64,000 bases of DNA from Ramlibacter sp. (GCA_030695945.1 JAUYOG010000050.1:62001-126000); one strand, 5' to 3'. Shown: positions 46,013 through 54,069, counted from the first letter of the stretch. Notes: generated from the sequence alone by a model not told the origin. A program made the numbers and translations.

Positions 46013-46450
46013 ATGGACCTCAAAGACTTCGTTGCCGCGTCCCTTACTCAAATTGCGGAGGGAGTCGCCCAAAGCGCTCCAGCCATTAGCGCACTTGGAG
46101 GCGCGGTGAGTCCGGCTTTTTCACCTTCAACCGCTCCTGGCGAATTCCTCGGTGAAGCAAGGGACGGTAGCAATGCGCCCGTTTATGGCGTGGCCTTTGA
46201 CGTCGCGGTGATAGTCGGAAGCGCAGGATCAGCCGAAGGCGGCGGCAAGCTCCAGGTGGCGAGCTTCCTTTCATTCGGCGGCAAGGTCGGGACAGCGGAG
46301 AGGGAGGAAACCACGAGCAGGATCAAGTTTGTGGTGCCGCTTCGGTTGCCGACCGACCCTGATTCCGTGAAAGGGGCGCTAGATGCAGAGGCCAAAGCTC
46401 AGGCGGCATTTAATCGACCGCTGCCGCCGCCAAGGAGGGGCACGTATTGA
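46013..46450 (+). CDS. Conserved small beta-rich hypothetical protein
   Basis: 145 residues. It starts with an amphipathic helix (LKDFVAASLTQIAEGVAQS) and continues as a Gly/Ser-rich beta region (FDVAVIVGSAGSAEGGGKLQ, ending SRIKFVVPLRLPTD). This layout recurs in many unnamed bacterial proteins and resembles trypsin-co-occurring (trypco2-type) domains; that comparison is tentative. AAGGAAGAAGCC precedes the ATG. It lies upstream of the nuclease-like/kinase trio and might be an accessory, but a 177-base gap separates them. Confidence 0.65.
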   Translation: MDLKDFVAASLTQIAEGVAQSAPAISALGGAVSPAFSPSTAPGEFLGEARDGSNAPVYGVAFDVAVIVGSAGSAEGGGKLQVASFLSFGGKVGTAEREETTSRIKFVVPLRLPTDPDSVKGALDAEAKAQAAFNRPLPPPRRGTY

Positions 46451-46627
46451 GGCCCCAGCAAGGGCCGGGCTTCGTGCGTGGTGACAGAGGTGGTGCTCCT
46501 GCGCACTGGACTACTACAAGTGGAGGATGCGGTGGCCCGGTCAGCCGTCAGAATACGGCTAGGGAGAATACGCTCGCTGGCGCTCGTTGGACCGGCTAGA
46601 CTTCGCACCCAGCCCACCCAATTGCCC

Positions 46628-47113
46628 ATGACTCAAGCAACATCCGCCAGAAGTTTCACCACCGAAGCCAGCTTGGTCGAGTGCTTCGTCGGGGCTCTTC
46701 AGGCTGGTCGGACGACGTTCGGCTCGCTGGAAGTCACCACTGAGTGGGATCACCGCTCAGGCTTTGTTGACGTTTTGGCTCGCGATGCCACGAACACGTT
46801 GATTGCATTCGAAGCCAAACTGCGTGACTGGAAACGCGCATTCATGCAGGCATACCGCAACACCGCATACGCCAACAAGGCATACGTGCTCCTGCCAGAC
46901 AGTGCCGCAAAGAACGCACTGCTACACAAGGAAGAATTTGAGTTGAGGGGGATTGGACTGTGTGCAATAAGCGAAAGCAGTGTGAACGTCCTGATCGAGG
47001 CAGCGGAACAGCAGCCGCTACTGGCGTGGCTGCACTCCCGTGCTCACGAACATTTCGATGGCGCGGCAGGTGAGCGCCAGGCTGCAGGCGGTAGCACAGA
47101 CGCTGTGTGCTGA
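46628..47113 (+). CDS. PD-(D/E)XK nuclease-like protein (candidate defence module, gene 1)
   Basis: 161 residues. The arrangement Glu13 (TTEASLVECF), Asp48 (SGFVDVLAR) and Glu62-x-Lys64 (LIAFEAKLRDWKRAFMQAYR) followed by AYVLLP matches the restriction-endonuclease-like core, including the helix with Gln after the E-x-K strand. The domain is small with no DNA-recognition extension, so specificity may come from partners. The frame is open from 46478, but ATG 46628 begins the plausible protein. It overlaps the kinase gene by 56 bases, implying coupled translation. Function is inferred from motifs only. Confidence 0.65.
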   Translation: MTQATSARSFTTEASLVECFVGALQAGRTTFGSLEVTTEWDHRSGFVDVLARDATNTLIAFEAKLRDWKRAFMQAYRNTAYANKAYVLLPDSAAKNALLHKEEFELRGIGLCAISESSVNVLIEAAEQQPLLAWLHSRAHEHFDGAAGERQAAGGSTDAVC

Positions 47114-47912
47114 CCGCGGATTCCAGTTCGCCGGCGACCTCGGTTCCGGCGCATTCAAGGTCGCCTTTCTCATCAAGCACGAAGGCCGCGACGCCGCGCT
47201 GAAACTTGCGGAGGTTCCGGGTTCGCCGGAGCGATTCATTCGCGAAGTCGCTGCACTTCGCAGCTGTGGTCATCCCAGTATCGCGACTGTCTTCGATGCC
47301 TTCACCATCACGGACGACGACGGTCGGCTGGTGTGGGTGGTGATCGAGGAGTACCTTGCAGGAGGTACGCTTGAGCAACGCCAGGCAGCACACCGACTGG
47401 CCATCGCTGACATTCGCGCAATCGGCACTAGCCTCGCCGAAGTGCTCGGACATCTGCGGGACCGTAGGCTGGTCCATCGCGACATAAAGCCGGCAAACAT
47501 CCTCTTCAGGGACACGAGCTCGATCCCGGTGTTGACGGATTTTGGCATCGTGCGAATGCTAGACGCTCCGTCCTTGACCCACGACTTTGCGGCAGCTGGC
47601 CCCGGCACTCCCGCCTACGCGGCGCCTGAGCAGTTGAACAATGAGAAGAATCTCATCGACTGGCGCACAGACCAATTCGGCCTTGCTGTGGTCTTGGCCG
47701 AAGGCATCCTGGGCAGACATCCATATCAGTCGATCGGTGAATCTGTTCGCGATGCAATCTTGAAGGTTTCTGCTCGCAGCCCTCTGCCAGATCAAACGAG
47801 ATTGGATCTTCGCGCCGCAGGATTTGGTTCCCTGGAGCAAGCGCTGGAGCCGTGGCCGGTGAAGCGCTATCGGCGCCCAGGAGACCTAGTGGAAGCAATT
47901 ACAAACGGATAG
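47058..47912 (+). CDS. Hanks-type Ser/Thr protein kinase (candidate defence module, gene 2)
   Basis: 284 residues and nothing but a kinase domain. All key motifs are intact: glycine loop LGSGAFKVAF (29-38), Lys49 in AALKL, the alpha-C Glu in REVAAL, HRDIKPAN (Asp142, Lys144, Asn147), DFG (161-163) and PAYAAPEQ. No transmembrane or PASTA segment follows, so it is cytosolic, unlike typical PknB. A GTG at 47040 is an alternative start. It overlaps gene 1 and ends 10 bases before gene 3. Soluble kinases beside nucleases are known in several phage-defence systems, so a phosphorylation-triggered response is a reasonable hypothesis. Confidence 0.9.
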   Translation: MARQVSARLQAVAQTLCADRGFQFAGDLGSGAFKVAFLIKHEGRDAALKLAEVPGSPERFIREVAALRSCGHPSIATVFDAFTITDDDGRLVWVVIEEYLAGGTLEQRQAAHRLAIADIRAIGTSLAEVLGHLRDRRLVHRDIKPANILFRDTSSIPVLTDFGIVRMLDAPSLTHDFAAAGPGTPAYAAPEQLNNEKNLIDWRTDQFGLAVVLAEGILGRHPYQSIGESVRDAILKVSARSPLPDQTRLDLRAAGFGSLEQALEPWPVKRYRRPGDLVEAITNG

Positions 47913-47922
47913 GGGTTGAACC

Positions 47923-49065
47923 ATGGGCGCATATTTGCAGCTGGGACACGAGTCGTGGAGCCTCCTTGGTGAGGATGACATCGGAGAGTATGTCGGCTTG
48001 GTGCTCAGCCCGGTCAACGACGATCCCTCGTATGTACATGACCGGCTTGGCCGGCTAGGTGACCAACTGCAGGACCTGGAGATCATCCTGGATCCTCAGC
48101 TTTACAACCCTTCCGCCGAAAAGGGCGAGTTGCCCACGTGGTCGCATTTCCCGAGCGATTTTGAAACTGCGGATCGATCAGACATCAATTGGTGGATCGC
48201 TGTGTCGCAACGAGTTGTAGAGGCGGCTGTCGGAATCGAAGCGGACGCGATCTGTACGCCGGCGCCGATTCCGCGCGTTGCTACTGACGAGTATTACCGC
48301 TTCGTCGTTGAAGTGGGCGATGCCGCATATGCTATCGCCGAACGGGCAAAACTTGACACGCTACTGACGGTCATCGTCCGTCTTCGTGATCTCGCTGACC
48401 CGAGGCGGGCGCTCGCTTGGGCCTCGATCTTGTCGGCAACCGATTGCGAGCGCATCTATCTTGTTTTTCTCGACGAAGACACACAGCAGAGAGAACCGTT
48501 CGGCGACGGTGCCGAACTGGCGACCGCAGTGCACTTCGTTCGCCTCTTGAGCGACAACTTACACGTTCACGTCGCGTTCTGCGCGCACGATCTGATGCTG
48601 TGGAAATTCGCTGGCGCCACCGATATCTCAAGCGGCAAATGGATGAATACCAGACGATTCACACCGGGCCGGTGGCGTGACGAGGATTCGGCTGGAAGGC
48701 AGGTCGCCTATTGGAACGAAGACCCCTTGTTGACGTTGCTGCGCGACCAGGACGTAACCCGCTTGGATCGAGACGGCTGGTTCAATGGCCGCTCGTTTAC
48801 CGACAATCCCGCCGCCGGCCGCATCCTTGACATACTTCGTCGTGGCACTGGCGAGGCCTGGCTGAAGCACTCGTGGATTCAATACCTTCGCTGGGTAAGC
48901 AATGCGACCGCGAGTCTCTCGTCTGGGGATGACACATTCCTGGCTGCGGCTGACGGTCGCTGGGCCGAGGTGGAGAATCGGCGGATTCTGTTCGTAGACC
49001 GGTTTAACAACGGTAATCACGCGCGCGTGTGGCTGAATGCTGCTCGGGAAGGCGGAGCTCGATAG
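47923..49065 (+). CDS. Unknown 380-residue protein (candidate defence module, gene 3)
   Basis: No signal peptide or membrane helix. The sequence alternates beta strands and helices in a way that suggests a TIM-barrel-like fold: GLVLSPVND, LEIILDPQLYNP, ADAICTPAPIPR, TVIVRLRDLADP, ERIYLVFLDED and HVHVAFCAHDLMLWKFAGA followed by SSGKWMNTRRFTPGRW. This pattern resembles unnamed proteins I associate with small kinases, but I cannot name a family. It starts 10 bases after the kinase stop and is clearly co-transcribed. A catalytic or sensing role in the trio is unproven. Confidence 0.8.
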   Translation: MGAYLQLGHESWSLLGEDDIGEYVGLVLSPVNDDPSYVHDRLGRLGDQLQDLEIILDPQLYNPSAEKGELPTWSHFPSDFETADRSDINWWIAVSQRVVEAAVGIEADAICTPAPIPRVATDEYYRFVVEVGDAAYAIAERAKLDTLLTVIVRLRDLADPRRALAWASILSATDCERIYLVFLDEDTQQREPFGDGAELATAVHFVRLLSDNLHVHVAFCAHDLMLWKFAGATDISSGKWMNTRRFTPGRWRDEDSAGRQVAYWNEDPLLTLLRDQDVTRLDRDGWFNGRSFTDNPAAGRILDILRRGTGEAWLKHSWIQYLRWVSNATASLSSGDDTFLAAADGRWAEVENRRILFVDRFNNGNHARVWLNAAREGGAR

Positions 49066-49354
49066 CGAGGTACTGGCCCGCCAGGATCTTCCACCATCGG
49101 GTCAACTATAGGCCACCTCTATCCGTCGAAATTTGCCCGAAAAGTGGGCAGCTCTAAGCTGTTGATTTTGAAGGAAATCGACGATCGCCTCGGGGGTGGT
49201 GGGTAGTAGGGGCGTCGCCGATCGCCTCGTGCGCGTCGATTGCGGTGGGTTGACGGGGCTTTTCTTGATGCGGGAAATTGGGCCGATGAGAGAAGCTAAC
49301 GCACCCCAGACCGGTCGCCCGGCCTGGACCTGGGCCGTGCCACAATCCGCCAAC
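49066..49354. other. Intergenic region, no gene seen
   Basis: Contains GATCGCCTCG twice about 35 bases apart and an AT-rich patch near 49155. No promoter or terminator is confidently recognised. The reading frame of the next gene is open back to 49196, but that part looks non-coding. Confidence 0.4.
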
Positions 49355-49948
49355 ATGCTTACCGCCGAGCTTCACTCGTCTCTCGTCTACCTTGATCGAG
49401 ACTTCATCGCAGGCAAGTACGAGCTCGTTTCCGGGCAGTCGCCGAGTTCTCAAATTACAAAGACACAGGGCAAGAAGGCGGGCGCCGCAATTCCCATCTT
49501 CTCCGCAGAAGTCAGCGCCGTTGAAACTCGTACGTTTCCAATCTCAACCCTGGAAATGCTGGCGGCCGTGATGCCGCTGATCAGCGCGGAAGGCGACCTC
49601 GATCCGTCAACGTTTAAGAGGGATATGCGTTCCCATGTCGGATGGGTGACCGGCAAACTCGGGACCATGTCGGCCAAGCCATCAAAGGGGGTGTCGGGAA
49701 CACCAACGTACGAAGCCGGTGAGGAGCAAGGCTGCTTCACACTCCAGCATGGTTCATTGAAGTTGGCCCTCATTGCCACCCCGGACTACTTTGTCTCGGG
49801 CCTGGACGCTCTGATCAAAATGCACAAAGTTCTTTTGCGGGACTTGACGATGCCGGTCCGTGCTTTCGTTCGCGTCATTCCAGCACAGAACTACACGGAC
49901 CACTGGATCGCAATTCCCTATGTCATGCACGAGCCAATAGATGGCTAA
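49355..49948 (+). CDS. Hypothetical cargo protein
   Basis: 197 residues, soluble. It begins LTAELHSSLVYLDRDFIAGK and contains ITKTQGKKAGAAIPIFSAE. The opening YLD segment faintly recalls DUF6414-type proteins, which I cannot confirm. It ends with a hydrophobic strand region VRAFVRVIPAQNYTDHWIAI. The ATG at 49355 is chosen by where protein-like sequence begins. It lies after the kinase trio with a 289-base gap, so it is probably a separate unit. Confidence 0.6.
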   Translation: MLTAELHSSLVYLDRDFIAGKYELVSGQSPSSQITKTQGKKAGAAIPIFSAEVSAVETRTFPISTLEMLAAVMPLISAEGDLDPSTFKRDMRSHVGWVTGKLGTMSAKPSKGVSGTPTYEAGEEQGCFTLQHGSLKLALIATPDYFVSGLDALIKMHKVLLRDLTMPVRAFVRVIPAQNYTDHWIAIPYVMHEPIDG

Positions 49949-49969
49949 CCTGTAGCTGCGCGCTCGGTA

Positions 49970-50323
49970 TCAGATGCCCACTTCGGGCACGTCGACCCCG
50001 AGCTCACGCCCAAACCACTCGCTCACCATGCGCCGGTGACACCAGTTCGTCGCGGTGAAGGGTGGGCGTTCGTAACACAGGAGCACCGGCTCGACCCCGG
50101 CGCCGGCGAGCGCCTCAAGTTCCTCAACCACGGCGCGAGCGTCGAGCTGCGCCAGCTGCCGGAGGTACAGCTCGCGGTAACGGCGCTCGTCGACGCTGTT
50201 AAACCAGGGACCAGGTGCCAGCGGCCGGTAGATCCGGAAGCCCGCTGGCACGTTGCGCGGTGCATAGCGCGCGATCGAGATCCGCCCAGGGCCGCTGAAG
50301 GTGAAGAACGAAGCCGTCTTCAT
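49970..50323 (-). CDS. DUF488 family protein
   Basis: 117 residues. The C-terminal part has the DUF488 hallmark: a Cys in VLLCYERPPFTATNWCHRR followed by a short helix and an acidic end (VPEVG). The family is small, cytosolic and of unknown function. It is the only minus-strand gene among the early cargo and converges with the preceding gene. Codon use looks closer to the host average than its neighbours. Confidence 0.75.
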   Translation of the reverse strand: MKTASFFTFSGPGRISIARYAPRNVPAGFRIYRPLAPGPWFNSVDERRYRELYLRQLAQLDARAVVEELEALAGAGVEPVLLCYERPPFTATNWCHRRMVSEWFGRELGVDVPEVGI

Positions 50324-50672
50324 GAATGTTGGAACCGACGTGCTCGTCGAGGTTCCTCTCGATGCAGGCGTCCGTTATGCTTGAGTGTTGGGCACTCCAC
50401 GGAGTCACAAAGCCGCTACGCACTGAGCCCCATCCCAACGCGGCTGAGGTATTTTGCTGTCATCTGCGATCAGTGTGGCTTTCGTCCTGTGCTGGGATTG
50501 GAAGGTCCGCCCTCGACCTTCCCGAGCAGCACGGCGGATGCCCTCATGCTGTTCATTTTCACCACGGCATCCTCGCCATCTCTTGCGAAGTAGTTAAGAG
50601 CCCGTGTGCTGCCGTCGTGCTGATACTCGGCTGGCGGCGTATTCGCTTGTCTCCGTTTCAATAAGGTTCCCC

Positions 50673-50894
50673 ATGTATTACGAGTACTACCAAGTTCAAC
50701 CGCTCATTGGCGGAGTAGCTGACCGAGGGCTTCTCTCGGTCGCACCACAGGATTGGCGTTGGCGGCTCAAAGCCGACAATCACAAGGTTATTGCAAGTGG
50801 GCAGGGATACAGTGACAAGCAGGATTGCCTTCACGCAATTGAGCTGATGAAAGCAACAACGCTGGCTACCCTGGTGAAGCTCGTTTCCGCCTAG
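50673..50894 (+). CDS. Small YegP/DUF1508-like protein
   Basis: 73 residues. The core WRWRLKADNHKVIASGQGYS followed by CLHAIELMK matches the beta-beta-alpha YegP repeat (one repeat). Function is unknown. AAGG lies upstream of ATG 50673; the open frame back to 50604 is not family-like. About 350 bases upstream hold no recognised gene except the divergent DUF488 start. Confidence 0.7.
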   Translation: MYYEYYQVQPLIGGVADRGLLSVAPQDWRWRLKADNHKVIASGQGYSDKQDCLHAIELMKATTLATLVKLVSA

Positions 50895-50906
50895 CAGAAA
50901 ACCTGC

Positions 50907-51692
50907 TTACTTAGCCGGTTTTACGGGGGAGGATGATGCGGTCGCACTAGGCTGGCGAGCAGCTGCAGCCGCCGTCGCTGACTTTGCGGGCGTGGCGGTC
51001 AAGGCATCAAGGATGGGGCCAGCGTAATAGGTAGCGGCGCTGGCGACCAGCCCATACGCCAGCAGCACAAACCAAAACTCCATGCTCGCATGCCGCGCGC
51101 CATCAGCCCAACGCCTGTTCAACCACTTCAAGTGTTCGTAAGTCTTGTTCGGCTTGCCAGAAGTCTCGCCGCTTTCGACGCGGATCAACTCATGCCCGGC
51201 GTCCGAGAGCCGGGAGACAATCCCGCGCAAACTGCCCTTCATTAGGTCTTCGTCGAGGTCGCCATGTCTCACTCCCACCGCCACGAATTCGAAGTAGTTT
51301 AGAAAGTACCTCACTCCGTCCACGACTGCGACGGACTCTGTTGCGGATATCTGTTCGGCGGCCAGCCTGCGATATGGCTGGCCCGGCGGGGCAAGCGCGG
51401 CGTTCACCTCCCCTACCTTTTGCATGTAAAGCTGCGACAACCGAGACTGCAGCAGCGTATTGACCGTGTGTTGCTTTACTGAATTCCGAATAGTGACAAT
51501 CGCGTTCACGATCCATCCAGTTAGGGCCGCGAACGCGGCAAATGCAACCACCCACTGCGCTCCGGCAAACTGTCGCACATCAGCCGCTGGCAAATTTGTT
51601 TGCCAATACACAAGGCCAGCAGAGAGGCCAAGAACTGCGGACAGCAAAAGGCCCAGTACGCGACTGGGCCTAAACGTTCCGGGCGGAACCAT
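50907..51692 (-). CDS. Membrane protein with DUF4760-like region
   Basis: 261 residues. Two N-terminal TM segments (LGLLLSAVLGLSAGLVYW and VVAFAAFAALTGWIVNAIVT), a cytosolic middle with FLNYFEFVAVGVRHGDLDED (DUF4760-like), a C-terminal TM helix and an Ala/Pro/Ser-rich tail. Function is unknown. It converges with the YegP-like gene. It lies next to a cluster of tiny genes near an SOS box but on the opposite strand. Confidence 0.7.
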   Translation of the reverse strand: MVPPGTFRPSRVLGLLLSAVLGLSAGLVYWQTNLPAADVRQFAGAQWVVAFAAFAALTGWIVNAIVTIRNSVKQHTVNTLLQSRLSQLYMQKVGEVNAALAPPGQPYRRLAAEQISATESVAVVDGVRYFLNYFEFVAVGVRHGDLDEDLMKGSLRGIVSRLSDAGHELIRVESGETSGKPNKTYEHLKWLNRRWADGARHASMEFWFVLLAYGLVASAATYYAGPILDALTATPAKSATAAAAARQPSATASSSPVKPAK

Positions 51693-51780
51693 TAACCGAG
51701 TCCGCTACCTTCGCCTAATCGCTTCATGCCCATCTCCTTTGCAGTTGATTTGTTTACAGTATTGCACAAGTTGCCCGCGC

Positions 51781-51915
51781 TCATTCGCCAGTTCCTTTTG
51801 CGCGGGCTTTCGCTGGTTTCTTAATTGCATGCGCATCTGGTGCGACGTGATCCAGTGATGTGGCGATGCCACGCCAGTTGTTACGGCGATGGCCAATGCA
51901 CTCCGACAGAGCCAT
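51781..51915 (-). CDS. Possible 44-residue protein adjacent to the SOS box
   Basis: The sequence begins ALSECIGHRRNNWRGIATSL and ends in a Lys/Ala-rich tail. Its ATG lies two bases from the LexA-like box. The tail composition looks protein-like, but length and lack of a Shine-Dalgarno make this uncertain. It could equally be a remnant of a longer gene. Confidence 0.3.
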   Translation of the reverse strand: MALSECIGHRRNNWRGIATSLDHVAPDAHAIKKPAKARAKGTGE

Positions 51916-51917
51916 AC

Positions 51918-51937
51918 TACTGTAAATTTCAACAGTA
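51918..51937. promoter_or_regulatory. LexA (SOS) box
   Basis: TACTGTAAATTTCAACAGTA contains a perfect CTGT-N8-ACAG core with TA flanks, matching the LexA consensus of gamma- and betaproteobacteria at every conserved position. Thirteen bases to the right starts a run of small plus-strand genes ending in a DNA ligase gene. It is a strong candidate for DNA-damage control of that run, of the small minus-strand frame, or of both. Confidence 0.75.
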
Positions 51938-51949
51938 CACGAAGCAGCA

Positions 51950-52069
51950 ATGAGTCCTTGGCGCCTTGGAACATGCATGGACAGCGCCCCCATCGGCGCC
52001 CCGCGTGGGCGACTTGTCGCGCCGGACGACGAGGCGCTGACCAGCTTCGCTGAACGGGCAAGAGTGTGA
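51950..52069 (+). CDS. Possible 39-residue protein, first gene of the SOS-box run
   Basis: The frame from ATG 51950 reads SPWRLGTCMDSAPIGAP and ends ERARV. Its TGA overlaps the GTG of the next frame (GTGA at 52066), the same kind of coupling seen elsewhere in the element. No Shine-Dalgarno is clear. Coding status rests on position and coupling only. Confidence 0.35.
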   Translation: MSPWRLGTCMDSAPIGAPRGRLVAPDDEALTSFAERARV

Positions 52070-52329
52070 AGACGGTCGAGCAATTTCGCTGGTACCTGCC
52101 GCCCAAGCGGTGGGCCGGACCGCGGGCGCTGCCGTATTTGTCGAGTTGGTCGATGGACGCGGAGACTGCTGCGCGGCACGGCGCACTCCGACCTGAACCG
52201 AGCACGCGTACCGTCCTGCAGGTTCCAGAAACACCGGAGGAAGAAGCGCAGCTGCGGCGCGCCAGCGACACCAGTGCCCTCGGCGGGCCCGCGCCAGGTG
52301 GTCAGGGCAACGTGAAGGCTGGGCCCTGA
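52066..52329 (+). CDS. Small hypothetical protein (PETPEE-type)
   Basis: 87 residues starting at GTG 52066. It contains EQFRWYLPPKRWAG and VLQVPETPEEEAQLRRASDT. Short proteins with a similar PETPEE-DTSAL region occur in Burkholderiales plasmids and islands as I recall them, with no known function. It overlaps the preceding mini-gene by four bases and is followed by a 106-base gap. Confidence 0.5.
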   Translation: MKTVEQFRWYLPPKRWAGPRALPYLSSWSMDAETAARHGALRPEPSTRTVLQVPETPEEEAQLRRASDTSALGGPAPGGQGNVKAGP

Positions 52330-52435
52330 AGTTCTCCGCCTACCGCCATTCGCCTTCAAGACGTTCGGAGCCAGCCTACTGGGGCGCACCAAGCTCGCCT
52401 ACAGCGATAGCTGTTCGTAGGGCCAGTATTTGGTG

Positions 52436-52693
52436 ATGGGCGACCTATCGGATCAATTCGCGGGTTGGCGCGACGTCTGCGATCGAGCAGCGAAGGCTCA
52501 GCTCGCCCTGACTGACGCTGAGGTTCAGTCCTGTCTTCATGGAAGACCCGAACCGTCGCCGGAAGAACGCGCCAACGTTGCGCGCCTTCAGGCGGAATGC
52601 ACAGCCGTGTTCAGAGCGTTGTTGGCTCGAATGAAAGACCGAGCCGAGGCACTGAGGCACGCGCGTTCGGACCCACGCGGTGACGACCAGTGA
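52436..52693 (+). CDS. Small helical hypothetical protein upstream of the ligase
   Basis: 85 residues, mostly helical: WRDVCDRAAKAQLALTDAE and VARLQAECTAVFRALLARMK. Possible coiled coil. The end overlaps the GTG start of the ligase gene by 14 bases, so the two are probably co-translated. No family is recognised. Confidence 0.5.
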   Translation: MGDLSDQFAGWRDVCDRAAKAQLALTDAEVQSCLHGRPEPSPEERANVARLQAECTAVFRALLARMKDRAEALRHARSDPRGDDQ

Positions 52694-53345
52694 TGCCACG
52701 GCGACCGGCGGATCTATGTTGGCACCAGACCGCGCGCCCCTGCCAGCGCCCATGAAGGCACCCGAGGGGTTGCGGCCGCCCTTCTCATCGCCGGATTGGC
52801 TCTTCGAGGTCAAGTTCGACGGCTACCGCTGCATGGCTCGGATCGAGAACGGGCAGGTCGACCTGCACACGAAGTCCGGCGCCGACTGCACGAGCTGGTT
52901 TCCCGAGGTGGCCCAGGCCTTGACCAAGATCAAAGGAGCGCACGTGATCGACGGCGAGGCCTGCGTGCTGGACGACCAGGGCCTCAGCGACTTCAACCGG
53001 CTGCAAACGCGTGCGCGGCACAGGCGTTGGTACCCGGGGTGTGACCCGGTGACACTGTGCTCCTTCGACATCCTGGTGCATCGCGGCCAGCCCGTAATGG
53101 GCTTGCCGCTACTGGAGCGCAAGGCGCTGCTGCAGGAGCTGCTGGCCGACGTGCCGGGGGTTCTGTTCGTCAAGGACTTGCCGGCGGACTCGGGCCTGTT
53201 CAAGGCCATGGAACTTGCGGGCCTGAAGATCGAGGGTGTTGTGGCCAAGAGGAAGGCCAGCACCTACCAGCCTGGCGTGCGTTCGCCGGACTGGCTGAAG
53301 ATCAAACGCCCGGGCTGGCAGGAGGGTCGCGCGTGGCGGCCCTGA
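52680..53345 (+). CDS. Minimal ATP-dependent DNA ligase (adenylation domain only)
   Basis: 221 residues. The nucleotidyl-transferase Lys45 is in FEVKFDGYR (motif I); VIDGEACVLDDQG (motif III), SFDILV and EGVVAKRK (motif IV) follow, and motif V is WLKIKRPGW. The protein ends there, lacking the C-terminal OB-fold of LigD-type ligases, yet the stop looks natural. Members of this short group occur in Burkholderiales; sealing activity without the OB domain would be limited or need a partner. The start is GTG 52680, with ATG 52716 as an alternative. It lies downstream of a LexA box, which fits a repair role. Confidence 0.82.
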   Translation: MTTSDATATGGSMLAPDRAPLPAPMKAPEGLRPPFSSPDWLFEVKFDGYRCMARIENGQVDLHTKSGADCTSWFPEVAQALTKIKGAHVIDGEACVLDDQGLSDFNRLQTRARHRRWYPGCDPVTLCSFDILVHRGQPVMGLPLLERKALLQELLADVPGVLFVKDLPADSGLFKAMELAGLKIEGVVAKRKASTYQPGVRSPDWLKIKRPGWQEGRAWRP

Positions 53346-53377
53346 CGCCGCAGCGCCTCGACGCCGTCTGTACGATC

Positions 53378-53677
53378 ATGATCACCAGCCACAGACAGAG
53401 CAACGGTGTCTATCGACTCGAGTTGGACGGCAAGAAGGTCGGAGAGGCCTGGAATCGGCGCCGACAGATTGGTGGCTCGCGCACATTCGGCCTGCGCCTA
53501 GATGGCTACTACTGGATCGATGGCAAGGCAAACCAGTGCAACGGAGCCGCGAGCACTTCGGGCAGGCTGCTGCGCGACGTGATAGCGCTTGCCGAAGAGG
53601 TTCTGCGGACACATCACACGGCTAGATCGCCGGATCAAACCGCATCGCACGGCACGTCGCCGTGGACGAGAAACTAG
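53378..53677 (+). CDS. Possible small hypothetical protein
   Basis: 99 residues from ATG 53378, with a compact beta-rich segment VYRLELDGKKVGEAWNRRRQ and a helix LLRDVIALAEEVLRTHH. No family is recognised. It follows the ligase by 32 bases on the same strand. The C-terminal tail looks unstructured. Confidence 0.4.
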   Translation: MITSHRQSNGVYRLELDGKKVGEAWNRRRQIGGSRTFGLRLDGYYWIDGKANQCNGAASTSGRLLRDVIALAEEVLRTHHTARSPDQTASHGTSPWTRN

Positions 53678-54069
53678 CGCTGCTGTGCCTGGAACAGGCC
53701 AGGGCCGATGAAGTCACGCACCACCCGGACGATCGGCCGTGCGGCCGTGAGCAGCACCAGGTACTGAACGGTATAGACCGCTTAGTCTGGGTCTGGTTCT
53801 GCGACATGCCGATGGGGTGACAGTCAGACTGTCGTCCACGTCACGCCGTCATCGCCGATCTGAACGACCGACGACGAGAAGAGAGGTCAATGTGTTGGGC
53901 ACTGTCTGACACGATTGTTCTCCTAGCACCCGGTCGATCTTGCGGTATTGGTGCCAGCCGCGCAGCCCGGGCCGCCGCTGGCCGTCGGTATTCCGACCGT
54001 TGCCCGTAGCGCCGGGACTTTTTTCCAGAGGAAACTCATTGCTCGTCGTCGGCCGCTCGCTTCATCCGG
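53678..54069. other. Junction between cargo and phage-like modules, no gene seen
   Basis: The two modules converge here. It contains the perfect inverted repeat GACAGTC-A-GACTGTC at 53819-53833. Fragmentary frames are present but none looks like a protein; the segment may be decayed phage DNA, such as a lost capsid gene end. Confidence 0.4.

Noticed and set aside
45144-49174. TTGATTTTGAA present near 45144 and 49160 as a possible boundary of a 4-kb cargo block holding the tRNA and the trio
   Set aside because: Eleven-base matches are expected by chance in a 16-kb region, and no recombinase or tRNA context supports the idea.
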